In this document: positions 17,392 to 25,455 of the stretch, in pieces | Layout of the letters: each line of letters starts with the position of its first letter | Numbering within the stretch: position 1 is the first letter of the stretch | Assembly: GCA_022510445.1 (NCBI GenBank) | Contig: JAFLTN010000015.1 | Location: 1 to 34,834 of the forward strand | Length of the DNA: 34,834 nucleotides | Origin: Muribaculaceae bacterium | GTDB lineage: Bacteria > Bacteroidota > Bacteroidia > Bacteroidales > Muribaculaceae | Reading direction: 5' to 3' | The notes under the pieces: generated by a model | Seen by the model: the letters and a program-made list of their open reading frames with translations, nothing else | Told to the model about the DNA's origin: nothing | Database searches by the model: none | Program-made: the position numbers and the translations under genes

Positions 17392-18240
17392 ATGAAGACA
17401 AAAGAGGAATTAATTGACGATTTATTGCAATTGGCATTTTCCGAGGATATAGGCGACGGTGATCATACCACTCTTTCCACCATTCCTGCGGAAGCCATGG
17501 GGAAATCAAAACTTTTAGTTAAGGAATCCGGAATTATTTCGGGTGTTGACATGGCTTTAAAGGTATTTAAGAAATTAGATCCGACGATAAAGACGGAGGT
17601 TTTTATAAAGGATGGATCAGAAGTGCAACCCGGAGATATCGTTTTTATTTCTGAGGGTCCGATCAGGTCATTATTGATGGCTGAAAGAACCATGCTAAAT
17701 ATAATGCAGAGAATGAGCGGTGTTGCCACAATGACAAAAAAATACCAAGACAGGCTAAAGGGGTTGAAAACCAAAGTGCTGGATACGAGAAAAACCACAC
17801 CTGGCATGAGAATAATGGAAAAAGAGGCTGTCAAGACGGGTGGTGGTGAAAATCATAGAATCGGGTTGTTTGACATGATCCTGATTAAAGATAACCATAT
17901 TGACTTTGCGGGAGGAATAGAGAATGCTGTGGCGCGTGCAAAAGATTACTGTGTGAAAAATGGAAAGGATCTGAAAATTGAAGTTGAGGCCAGAACCCTG
18001 GATGATGTGAGAAAACTGTCGGAAATGGATGCTGTAGACCGCATTATGTTTGATAATTTCACCCCGGAGATGACCAAAGAGGCAGTTGGTATAGTGGCAG
18101 GAAGGAAAGAAACAGAATCTTCCGGAGGAATCACGATCGACAATTTGCGTGAATATGGGGAAACCGGTGTCGATTACATTTCCGTCGGAGCCTTGACTCA
18201 CAGTGTAAAGGGCTTAGATATGTCATTTAAGGCGCTTTAA
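17392..18240 (+). CDS. nadC: Quinolinate phosphoribosyltransferase (nicotinate-nucleotide pyrophosphorylase, carboxylating)
   Basis: The enzyme makes nicotinate mononucleotide from quinolinate and PRPP, a step in de novo NAD synthesis. At 282 aa it has the normal length. Diagnostic stretches are SEDIGDGDHTT (17-27), AERTMLNIMQRMSGVAT (98-114), the PRPP/quinolinate loop LDTRKTTPGMR (130-140), KTGGGENHR and LIKDNHI (164-170), with EVEARTLDD and the glycine-rich ISVGALTHS near the end. nadA and nadB are not next to it. Its stop overlaps the start of yraN by one base (TAATG), so the two are translated from one message. Confidence 0.96.
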   Translation: MKTKEELIDDLLQLAFSEDIGDGDHTTLSTIPAEAMGKSKLLVKESGIISGVDMALKVFKKLDPTIKTEVFIKDGSEVQPGDIVFISEGPIRSLLMAERTMLNIMQRMSGVATMTKKYQDRLKGLKTKVLDTRKTTPGMRIMEKEAVKTGGGENHRIGLFDMILIKDNHIDFAGGIENAVARAKDYCVKNGKDLKIEVEARTLDDVRKLSEMDAVDRIMFDNFTPEMTKEAVGIVAGRKETESSGGITIDNLREYGETGVDYISVGALTHSVKGLDMSFKAL

Positions 18241-18623
18241 TGGACTCCATAGATAGAAAAAAGCGTGACCTTAAATTAGGCAGGTTTGCTGAAGATAAGG
18301 CAGCCGAATTTTATATAAAGGAAGGTTATGCAGTTTTGGAGAGAAACTGGTTTCTAAATAAAACCGAAATAGATCTGATTGTTCAGAAGGGCAATATTAT
18401 AGCATTCGTGGAAGTCAAGGCAAGAAGCGGGGATGATGAAGATGCAGTAAATGCAGTGTCACGCGACAAAATGAAACGTATGATAAGAGCCTCAGATAGT
18501 TATATTCGCTCTATGACCGGTGAGTTCGAATATCGGTTTGACATTATTGCCTTTACGGGTGATTTCGACAATTTCTCCCTTGAAGTTTTCGAAGATGCAT
18601 TTATTACAAGCGATATTTTATAA
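18240..18623 (+). CDS. YraN/UPF0102 family nuclease-fold protein
   Basis: A 127-aa protein with the family's typical order: GRFAEDKAAEFYIKEGYAVLERNW (14-37), then NKTEIDLIVQKGNIIAFVEVKAR, a restriction-endonuclease-like core with E, D and ExK. A DNA or recombination role is suspected for the family but not established. Its ATG overlaps the nadC stop. Its 3' end overlaps the convergent cca gene by 6 bp within a perfect palindrome, which makes its last five residues TSDIL. Confidence 0.9.
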   Translation: MDSIDRKKRDLKLGRFAEDKAAEFYIKEGYAVLERNWFLNKTEIDLIVQKGNIIAFVEVKARSGDDEDAVNAVSRDKMKRMIRASDSYIRSMTGEFEYRFDIIAFTGDFDNFSLEVFEDAFITSDIL

Positions 18624-18636
18624 AATATCGCTTGTA
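18605..18636. terminator. Perfect 32-bp palindrome shared by the ends of yraN and cca
   Basis: TACAAGCGATATTTTA is followed immediately by its reverse complement. The two stop codons sit at its centre (TTA|TAA at 18618-18623). RNA from either strand can form a stem of about 12 bp with an AU-rich loop, so it probably acts as a bidirectional terminator or end-stabilising hairpin. No long U-tract follows on either side. Confidence 0.7.
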
Positions 18637-20087
18637 GGTTTGAGAGTATCCTTATTCACTTGAGAAATCAGATATGCCCAGGCCTTATCATGATCATAAG
18701 GGACAATTCCTTCCATGATTGCCTCTTTGACGATATCCTTTAGCCTGGCCACTTCTGCTCCGGGATCGAGATTGAAGTGTTCCATTATCTCCCTTCCGTT
18801 AATGGGATTTTTCCAATTGCGAAGAGCATCGGCATCGTTTATCTCGTCAATGCGTTTTCTTAGTTTCCGAAATCCTTCCAGTTGATTTCTTACTTTTTCA
18901 GGTTTTTTGGAAGTTATATCGGATTCTGCAAGAATCATGAGATCCTCAAGATCAGTCCCGGCTTCTGTGATTAGTCTTCTTACCCCGGAATCTGTAACTC
19001 CCTCCTCGCCTACCGATTGGGGACGCATATGAAGTCCTACAAGTTTTGAAACATACTTCATTTTCTCGTTCAGAGGAAGTTTCATATCCCTAAAAATCCC
19101 GGGCACCATCTTTTGTCCTACAAAATTATGGCTATGAAAAGTCCATCCGAGACGGGAATCATATTTCTTAGTTGCGGGCTTGGCTATGTCATGGAGTAAC
19201 GCAGCCCAGCGGAGCCATTCATTATCTGAACGTAAAGCCACATTATCAACAACTTGTATTGTATGATAGAAATTATCTTTATGGCCTTTACCTTCCTTAA
19301 TTTCTACACCTTTTAAGGGTATAAGTGATGGGAATACGTATGGGAGGAGTCCGGTTTCATCAAGAAGTTGCCAGCCTATAGAAGGTTTTTTTGAACGCAT
19401 TATCTTGGAGAGTTCGTCATTTATTCTTTCTCTCGTAATAATGTTCATTCTTTCAGTATTCTTCCGGATTGACTCAAAAGTTTCTTGGGTGAGTGAAAAT
19501 GAAAGCGGGATCTCTGAATTTATCTGTGTTCCCTCTTCCCCTCTCCACAACTGAGTGGCAAACCTGATGGCTCGCAACATTCTGAGAGGATCATCAGAAA
19601 AAGTTATGTCAGGATCGGATGGAGTGCGAATTATCCCTTTTGCCAAGTCAACTATTCCGTTAAACGGATCCACAAGATTGCCGAAATTGTCTTTATTAAG
19701 AGAAACGGCCATTGCGTTAATTGTGAAATCACGTCTGGTCAGGTCATCCTGAAGAGTTCCGTTTTCAACAATTGGATTTCTGGAGTCCCGGTTGTAGGAC
19801 TCTTTCCGAGCACCCACAAATTCGAGTTCAAGATCATGAAATTTTACCTGGGCGGTTCCAAAATTTGGAAAAACAGAGACTTTCGCTTTATGTCCAAGAC
19901 GTTCCGCAACAGCCTTCGCCAATTCTATGCCAGATCCAACAGTCACAAAATCAATGTCCTTGGAGGAGCGTTGAAGAAATATATCCCTGACATAACCTCC
20001 CACCACATAGACTTTCCGCTTCATGGCGTCTGCCACTTCACCCACAAGCCTGAAAACCGGAGAATCGAGATTTGATGCTACATTCAT
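18618..20087 (-). CDS. cca: CCA-adding tRNA nucleotidyltransferase / poly(A) polymerase family with HD domain
   Basis: The 489-aa enzyme probably adds or repairs the 3' CCA of tRNAs. The nucleotidyltransferase head shows VYVVGGYVRD (26-35), the metal-binding DID (44-46), RRDFTINAMAV and DPLRMLRAIRFATQL. The middle binds tRNA, and an HD domain (LLHDIAKPATK) follows. Having a CCA enzyme fits the tRNA-Cys gene at 250-320, which lacks an encoded CCA. Poly(A) polymerase activity cannot be excluded by sequence. The ATG overlaps the stop of the upstream aminopeptidase gene (ATGA), indicating translational coupling. The C-terminus (TSDIL) is dictated by the palindrome shared with yraN. Confidence 0.92.
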   Translation of the reverse strand: MNVASNLDSPVFRLVGEVADAMKRKVYVVGGYVRDIFLQRSSKDIDFVTVGSGIELAKAVAERLGHKAKVSVFPNFGTAQVKFHDLELEFVGARKESYNRDSRNPIVENGTLQDDLTRRDFTINAMAVSLNKDNFGNLVDPFNGIVDLAKGIIRTPSDPDITFSDDPLRMLRAIRFATQLWRGEEGTQINSEIPLSFSLTQETFESIRKNTERMNIITRERINDELSKIMRSKKPSIGWQLLDETGLLPYVFPSLIPLKGVEIKEGKGHKDNFYHTIQVVDNVALRSDNEWLRWAALLHDIAKPATKKYDSRLGWTFHSHNFVGQKMVPGIFRDMKLPLNEKMKYVSKLVGLHMRPQSVGEEGVTDSGVRRLITEAGTDLEDLMILAESDITSKKPEKVRNQLEGFRKLRKRIDEINDADALRNWKNPINGREIMEHFNLDPGAEVARLKDIVKEAIMEGIVPYDHDKAWAYLISQVNKDTLKPTSDIL

Positions 20088-21271
20088 AAATCAAGAGATC
20101 TGATATCTTCAGGAAATATAGTGAGATTCTCAAGACCTGACGCAGTGACTCTATAAGTATTTTCCACGCCTACAGCACCTGTATGGGGAATTACGAATTT
20201 GGGCTCTAAAGCAATTGTCATATTTTCTTCCAGCAATTCTTTGCTTCGGGCGTTTACTACAGGAGCTTCATTCAGCTGTATTCCGACTCCGTGTCCGATA
20301 AATCCTACCTTATTGTTATGCCCCATAAAATATGGTTCCAGTTCCTCTTCCTTTACTATTGAAAGTGCTGTATTATAGAGTTCTGAAACGGGTATGCCCG
20401 GAACAGCCTTCTTTTCCAAAATTCTCAGAATCTTGATAGAGCAATTATGAGCTTTCATTGCAAGGGGAGAAATTGTTCCAAGTGACCATACCCGGGTCAT
20501 ATCTGTCTGATAACCGTTGAAAGTGCCATTCATATCCACCATCACCGTATGCCCGGGAAGAATCCTATGATTGTCAGCTCCCACCGGAAGAGAGGGATGC
20601 ACGCCTGAACCGGTCATTGTAAATTCATAAGGGCCTGAATTATCGGCATTATCCCCGCTTATCACTGACCCCATATTAATTTCCATTAGATTTCCCGAGA
20701 CGCGCAACACACCCAAAGCTCCTTCAAGGCGTAATTCCCGTTCAATCTCTATCTGCAGCTCCAGGTCTGTCATTCCGGGCTTATAACAGTCGCTTACTTT
20801 AGAATATACTTTGACCTGATGATTTCCATCCTCTTTCATCTGTTCTATTTCCCAGGGTGTTTTAACTTCCCTTACCTGTCGGAGAATAGCCGAACCATTG
20901 TAGAATAAGGACTCCGGAAATACTTTTTCGAGACGACAGATGTCAGAATAAGAAAGATCGTCAAATTCCAAAGCAATTTTTGAAGGTAACGGGTAGCCTT
21001 TTTCGCGTAAAATGTCTGGGATTTGTTCTGGCTTGCGGATATAATCAACAGAAGGTTGTTGTGAGAAATCTGTAGGTTTTATAACAAACCATAATGGATC
21101 TCCAGTAAGAGGTATTAAGGTATAACCACGGAAAAATCTTCCGGATGTATAATATATGTTGGGACTGCTTCCGATAAGAACAGCCTCTACAGATTGGTCG
21201 CTCAATTTTTTTCGGATATTGGAGATTCTTAAATTTATCTCCTTTTGGAAGTCATCTGGAATCAATTTCAT
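20084..21271 (-). CDS. M24-family metallopeptidase (Xaa-Pro aminopeptidase-like)
   Basis: A 395-aa cytoplasmic protein with a creatinase-type N-domain (about 1-130) and a pita-bread M24 domain. All five metal ligands of the family can be placed: D246 (MVDMNG), D257 (QTDMTR), H327 (IGHGVGIQ), E356 (ALEPKF) and E370 (GVENTY). This supports an active two-metal peptidase cutting N-terminal residues before proline, though prolidase or another specificity is possible. It is 7 bp after gldH and overlaps cca by 4 bp, placing it in the long rny operon. Confidence 0.9.
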   Translation of the reverse strand: MKLIPDDFQKEINLRISNIRKKLSDQSVEAVLIGSSPNIYYTSGRFFRGYTLIPLTGDPLWFVIKPTDFSQQPSVDYIRKPEQIPDILREKGYPLPSKIALEFDDLSYSDICRLEKVFPESLFYNGSAILRQVREVKTPWEIEQMKEDGNHQVKVYSKVSDCYKPGMTDLELQIEIERELRLEGALGVLRVSGNLMEINMGSVISGDNADNSGPYEFTMTGSGVHPSLPVGADNHRILPGHTVMVDMNGTFNGYQTDMTRVWSLGTISPLAMKAHNCSIKILRILEKKAVPGIPVSELYNTALSIVKEEELEPYFMGHNNKVGFIGHGVGIQLNEAPVVNARSKELLEENMTIALEPKFVIPHTGAVGVENTYRVTASGLENLTIFPEDIRSLDL

Positions 21272-21278
21272 AGTTCGG

Positions 21279-21752
21279 TCAGATTTCTTTGGTGATAATT
21301 CCTAAGGCAAGAATACCTTGCGTGTCTTTTTGTCGAGTCATTATTGAAACAGTGAATCCTTTTTGAGAACGTAATTTTTCTAAAAAAGGACAGTTAATTT
21401 CATATATTCCGTAATGACCTTTACCTAACACTCGATTATTTTCAAAAAGCTGCAGGTCAATAACTTTCTCAATAATTGAATCAGACTCCAAAGAAGTCGA
21501 TTCAATATGTAGAGGAAGATAGTTCAGACGACATTTATCGGTGTATCTTAGGCAAACGTAGAGATTAAAAGTTTGCGACAACGGAATGGAGTCAGAAAAA
21601 TTTTCGAAAGGATAGAACAGGTATTCTTTTTCAGGTATGAATCCATCATGGCCCAAATCGATGAAATCAGCATGACTTATCTCTTTATCATTTTTACAGG
21701 CCGAAAATGCCAGAGAAAGAATAACTATAAAACCGATGAAAAATAAACGCAT
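21279..21752 (-). CDS. gldH: GldH-like lipoprotein
   Basis: A 157-aa lipoprotein: MRLFFIGFIVILSLAFSAC with the lipid cysteine at residue 19. Family-like stretches are YLFYPFENF, LNYLPLHIES and the C-terminal LGKGHYGIYEI. GldH was defined in gliding flavobacteria; in Bacteroidales without gliding the function is unknown. An open frame continues upstream to 21983, but it would run into the 3' end of ricT and remove the signal peptide from the N-terminus, so the ATG at 21750-21752 is chosen. It is 28 bp after ricT and 7 bp before the aminopeptidase gene. Confidence 0.8.
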   Translation of the reverse strand: MRLFFIGFIVILSLAFSACKNDKEISHADFIDLGHDGFIPEKEYLFYPFENFSDSIPLSQTFNLYVCLRYTDKCRLNYLPLHIESTSLESDSIIEKVIDLQLFENNRVLGKGHYGIYEINCPFLEKLRSQKGFTVSIMTRQKDTQGILALGIITKEI

Positions 21753-21780
21753 AGATACCGATAGGAAGCCAAGATCAGTT

Positions 21781-23052
21781 TTACGTTTTCTGAGTTCTTT
21801 CTTTATTTCCTTTATTTTTTCTTGGAACAAATTTTCTTTGTTGATTGTTCTGTGACTGTAATTGTTGTGGTTGCGTCTGCTCGGAATGATTTTGTTTCTG
21901 AACTTGATGAGGATGGTTTTGGTCCTCTTTAGAGTGATCAGAGTTTTGTTTATGGCGTTTTTTCTTTTTATTTTTACGATCAAACCGGGTCACACTATCT
22001 TGACCGATAATATCTCCAAATTCTGTTTGAGGTGCCTCGATTGTCGAGTCGGATAAAGATTCAACCTTTATTCCTCTTTTGTTTAATTCAATTATATTGA
22101 AAGCCCTGTCAGCATCAATGGTGACAAGATTAGCCGGTAGATGTTTATCGGTGGAATAAGTCAGTTTTCTGTCTAAAATGTCAGCCTTAAATAGGAAATA
22201 CTGATTGTCAAGAGTTTCAAGAATAGTTTCTTTTGGAGGCAGATCTTTCTGAGCCTCTGCGTAAGAATCAATTTCAAAGTTGAGGCAACATTTCAATTTT
22301 CCACACTGACCTGCAAGTTTTTGAGGATTCATTGAAAGATCCTGAATTCTGGCTGCAGAGGTGCTCACTGAAACAAATCTGTTCATCCAGGAAGAACAGC
22401 AAAGAGTGCGGCCACAAGGCCCGATTCCACCAATCCTGCCTGCCTCCTGGCGCGCTCCGATTTGTCTCATCTCAATGCGCACCTTGAAAGTTTCAGCCAA
22501 AACGCGAATCAGCTTCCTGAAATCCACTCTTTCATCGGCTATATAATAGAAAATTGCTTTTCCTCCATCACCCTGATACTCAACATCTCCAATTTTCATC
22601 GATAATCCCAGCTCTTCTGCAATTGAGCGGGCTTTAATCATAGTGGAGTGTTCCTTTGATCTTGCCTCACGAAATCTTTCTATGTCATCGGAAGTGGCAA
22701 TTCTGACTATTCTTTTAAGTTCCTGATCCGACTTGACAGAAGATTTTTTCATCTGCAGGCGCACCAGATATCCGGTCATGTTGACACGACCTACATCATG
22801 ACCCGGGGCAGCTTCCACTACTACCAGATCGCCGATTTTAAGAGATACTCCGGTATCGTTGACGTAAAATCCCGTTCTTGTGTTCTTGAACATCACCTCA
22901 ACGATGTTAAATGAACCATGTTCGGGAAGATCGGCCAGCCAGTCAACCGCGTTCAATTTTCCACGTGGTTCACGACGTCCGCAGGAACTGCATTCGCCGT
23001 GATGACGGCAACGCGGGCAACTGTTTATAAAAGATGAAGCCTCCATTTCCAT
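21781..23052 (-). CDS. ricT: RicT/YaaT-like PSP1-domain protein
   Basis: A 423-aa protein. The core carries the PSP1 C-terminal region with IGPCGRTLCCSSW (C213, C218, C219) and AGQCGKLKCCLNFE (C250, C255, C256). These cysteines suggest Fe-S binding, as known for RicT in the Bacillus RicA-F-T (Y) complex. The N-terminus adds C12-x2-C15-x5-C21-x2-C24, a possible zinc or Fe-S motif. The last 65 residues are a basic, glutamine/asparagine-rich tail that may bind RNA or be disordered. In Bacillus the complex specifies RNase Y cleavage; here the gene follows rny by 17 bp. RicA and RicF homologues are not in the window. Confidence 0.85.
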   Translation of the reverse strand: MEMEASSFINSCPRCRHHGECSSCGRREPRGKLNAVDWLADLPEHGSFNIVEVMFKNTRTGFYVNDTGVSLKIGDLVVVEAAPGHDVGRVNMTGYLVRLQMKKSSVKSDQELKRIVRIATSDDIERFREARSKEHSTMIKARSIAEELGLSMKIGDVEYQGDGGKAIFYYIADERVDFRKLIRVLAETFKVRIEMRQIGARQEAGRIGGIGPCGRTLCCSSWMNRFVSVSTSAARIQDLSMNPQKLAGQCGKLKCCLNFEIDSYAEAQKDLPPKETILETLDNQYFLFKADILDRKLTYSTDKHLPANLVTIDADRAFNIIELNKRGIKVESLSDSTIEAPQTEFGDIIGQDSVTRFDRKNKKKKRHKQNSDHSKEDQNHPHQVQKQNHSEQTQPQQLQSQNNQQRKFVPRKNKGNKERTQKT

Positions 23053-23069
23053 ATTTTAAGGAGTTGAGA

Positions 23070-24611
23070 CTATTTAGCAAATGAAACTGATCTGGTTTCT
23101 CTGATCACCGTTATTTTCACCTGACCAGGATAAGTCATCTCATCCTGAATTTTACGGGCGATTTCAGAAGAAAGCTTTTCTGTCTCTTCGTCTGAAATTC
23201 TGTCTGCTCCGACAATAACCCTTAATTCACGACCGGCCTGAACAGCATAAGTTTTTAGAACTCCGGGGTAGGAGAGTGCTATCTGTTCAAGGTCATTAAG
23301 ACGCTTAATATAGGCTTCGACTATTTCACGGCGTGCACCCGGCCTTGCACCGGAAATCGCATCACAAACCTGAACAATCGGGGCCAGAAGTGATGTCTGT
23401 TCCACTTCGTCGTGGTGAGCTCCGATGGCATTGCAGATGTCTGGTTTCTCTTTAAATTTTTCTGCAAGCTTCATGCCCAAAAGAGCGTGTGGCAATTCCG
23501 GTTCATCATCGGGCACTTTACCGATGTCATGGAGCAGGCCTGCACGGCGTGCTTTTTTGGGGTTGAGTCCAAGCTCGGATGCCATGATGGCACAAAGGTT
23601 TGCCGTTTCACGCGAATGTTGAAGAAGATTCTGTCCATAAGAAGAACGGTATTTCATTTTTCCTACCATTCTGATTAACTCCGGGTGAAGTCCATGTATC
23701 CCGAGGTCTATGGCAGTTCTTTTCCCCGTTTCAATTATTTCTTCTTCTACCTGTTTTTTCACTTTTGCCACAACTTCCTCGATTCTTGCTGGATGGATTC
23801 TTCCATCCACAACCAGCTGATGCAGGGCTAAGCGTGCTATCTCTCTTCTTACGGGATCAAAACCCGAAAGAACAATTGCTTCCGGCGTGTCGTCAACAAT
23901 GATTTCAATTCCTGTCGCAGCTTCCAGTGCGCGGATATTTCGTCCTTCACGACCGATTATTCGGCCCTTAATTTCATCATTGTCTATATGGAAAACGGTT
24001 ACAGAATTTTCCACTGCTGCTTCAGTCGCAAGCCTTTGAATGGATTGCACCACTATCTTCTTGGCTTCTTTAGATGCAGTGAGGCGGGCATCATCCATGA
24101 TGTCGTTGATATAGCCCGCGGCTTCTGATTTTGCCTCCTCCTTTAATGATTCAACAAGCCTATCCTTAGCCTCTTCTGCAGAGAGACCCGAAATTTTTTC
24201 AAGCTCTCCCCGGACACTGTCCCACATTGTGTCAACTTCATTTCTTTTGGCTACAATGCTTTTTTCCTGATTCTCAAGACTATTTTGCAAAGAGTCAAGT
24301 TCATTTTTCCTTCTGGCAAGCTCTCCTTGTTGTTGATTAAGCTGAAGTTCCTTCTGCCGGGCCCTGTTTTCAGATTGCTGAATTTTCTGAAGCTTTTGAT
24401 TAGCAGTTCTTTCAGCTTCAGAAATAATTTTTAACTCCTCCTCTTTAGCCTTAAGAAGTTGTTTTTCCTTGATGACGCCGGCTTCCATTGTGGCTTCATC
24501 GATAATGACTTTTGCCGCAGACCGGGCATTCTTTTTAGCCATAACTGAAGCCACGAGAAATCCGATAAATGCTGCGGCTACAGCTATAATAATCCATATT
24601 GCAGTTTCCAT
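23070..24611 (-). CDS. rny: Ribonuclease Y
   Basis: The 513-aa membrane-bound endoribonuclease that starts mRNA decay. It has one N-terminal transmembrane helix (about 4-24), a long coiled coil (about 45-200), a KH domain with [10 protein letters not shown] (216-225) and an HD domain with LLHDIGK (359-365) and HHDEVE further on. The ending [14 protein letters not shown] is typical. Length and order match the family. It follows zapA after a 115-bp gap containing a small hairpin and precedes ricT by 17 bp. Confidence 0.97.
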   Translation of the reverse strand: METAIWIIIAVAAAFIGFLVASVMAKKNARSAAKVIIDEATMEAGVIKEKQLLKAKEEELKIISEAERTANQKLQKIQQSENRARQKELQLNQQQGELARRKNELDSLQNSLENQEKSIVAKRNEVDTMWDSVRGELEKISGLSAEEAKDRLVESLKEEAKSEAAGYINDIMDDARLTASKEAKKIVVQSIQRLATEAAVENSVTVFHIDNDEIKGRIIGREGRNIRALEAATGIEIIVDDTPEAIVLSGFDPVRREIARLALHQLVVDGRIHPARIEEVVAKVKKQVEEEIIETGKRTAIDLGIHGLHPELIRMVGKMKYRSSYGQNLLQHSRETANLCAIMASELGLNPKKARRAGLLHDIGKVPDDEPELPHALLGMKLAEKFKEKPDICNAIGAHHDEVEQTSLLAPIVQVCDAISGARPGARREIVEAYIKRLNDLEQIALSYPGVLKTYAVQAGRELRVIVGADRISDEETEKLSSEIARKIQDEMTYPGQVKITVIRETRSVSFAK

Positions 24612-24664
24612 ATTATTTACCTAAAATGAATATCATTATTTTATCATTCATAACTACTAAAGGC

Positions 24665-24684
24665 GACCATGCTTTGGCATCGTC
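24665..24684 (-). other. Hairpin in the zapA-rny gap
   Basis: GACGATGC, loop CAAA, GCATGGTC on the minus strand forms an 8-position stem with one G/G mismatch. It lies in the 24612-24726 gap, 54 nt before the rny ATG. There is no U-tract after it, so it is more likely a processing or attenuation structure than a terminator. Nothing else is recognised in this gap. Confidence 0.35.
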
Positions 24685-24726
24685 GATTAAGAAGGTAAAT
24701 ATATGAACAGAGACTATGTGAATGGA

Positions 24727-25050
24727 TCATTCGTTATCTCCTTCGAGCTCCGAGTTGAAACTTTCAGGATCACTGATCTCATTGATTTTATCAAGGCATA
24801 TCTGAGCCAATTCTTGAGCCTGGTTTTGGAGTTTAAGGTCTTCCTGGCGCCAAAAGGCGAATTGCCAAGCTGTCATGGCTAAGATTTTCCTATCGGAACT
24901 GTCAGGCCAGTTGCGTCGCAACTTGTTGAAATATTGCCTTACAGCAAATTCGGCTTCACGCACAGCGTCTTGCCGGTTAAATTCGGCTTTGAGTTTAAAT
25001 GATTCGCCGCCTATATTTAAAGTCATTTCCACTAAGTCAGAACCGTTCAT
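24727..25050 (-). CDS. zapA: Cell division protein ZapA
   Basis: The 107-aa protein fits ZapA: an N-terminal beta segment (MTLNIGGESFKLKAEF) followed by long helices (REAEFAVRQYFNKLRR, KILAMTAWQFAF, DLKLQNQAQELAQ). ZapA binds and bundles FtsZ at the division ring. It is 3 bp after the small coiled-coil gene and upstream of rny, a linkage between division and RNA decay genes. Confidence 0.88.
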   Translation of the reverse strand: MNGSDLVEMTLNIGGESFKLKAEFNRQDAVREAEFAVRQYFNKLRRNWPDSSDRKILAMTAWQFAFWRQEDLKLQNQAQELAQICLDKINEISDPESFNSELEGDNE

Positions 25051-25053
25051 CGT

Positions 25054-25353
25054 CTACTCCTCATTAATCATTGTGATGCAGCTGTCGATGGTTCTAATCA
25101 GACGTGATATGGTGCGTCTGGCAGATACAACGGATTCGGGTGAATCAGCAAGCCGATAAGAAACCGAAAGGAATTCAACATCGGAGAGAGCTTTGTTCAG
25201 ATTTTTCCTCTCTGTTTCGAGATCTGCTTTTAACGACCTGTTTTCCTCTTCAAGAACTTTAATTTGATCTTGCATTTTAAGATGTAGCGCCGAAAGGTCT
25301 GCTATCTTGTTATTAAGTTTCCTTAAGGAGGTCAGCAAGGTCTTCTGATCCAT
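25054..25353 (-). CDS. Small coiled-coil protein preceding ZapA
   Basis: A 99-aa soluble protein, almost wholly helical. Heptad-like leucines run through residues 5-65 (LRKLNNKIADLSALHLKMQ, VLEEENRSLKADLE), so it should form a coiled coil, then a shorter helix. I do not recognise a named family. Placement 3 bp before zapA and the coiled-coil build suggest a division partner analogous to ZapB, which is inference from context. It has an exact consensus promoter 18 nt ahead. Confidence 0.8.
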   Translation of the reverse strand: MDQKTLLTSLRKLNNKIADLSALHLKMQDQIKVLEEENRSLKADLETERKNLNKALSDVEFLSVSYRLADSPESVVSARRTISRLIRTIDSCITMINEE

Positions 25354-25370
25354 TTATGCCCAAATTTGTG

Positions 25371-25402
25371 CAAATTTACAAATTTTCAGTTAATAGTGCA
25401 AA
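25371..25402 (-). promoter_or_regulatory. Promoter of the zapA-rny-ricT operon
   Basis: On the minus strand TTTG (25399-25402), 20 nt and TAAATTTG (25371-25378) match the Bacteroidota consensus exactly. The predicted start is near 25364, so the leader is only about 11 nt. Confidence 0.72.
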
Positions 25403-25407
25403 CGAAA

Positions 25408-25455
25408 GTGGTATGCGATTAAACGGAAAGGTTGTATATGATTCTTTAATACCAC
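25408..25455 (-). terminator. Possible lptD terminator
   Basis: GTGGTAT (containing the end of the last codons of lptD) pairs with ATACCAC about 34 nt later, with TAAA/TTTA inside, followed by TTTCGTTTG. The loop is large and the U-tract is broken, and the tail overlaps the -33 box of the next promoter. Confidence 0.3.

Noticed and set aside
21753..21983. N-terminal extension of gldH
   Set aside because: It runs through ricT coding sequence and is lysine/arginine-rich; the lipoprotein signal starts at 21752.
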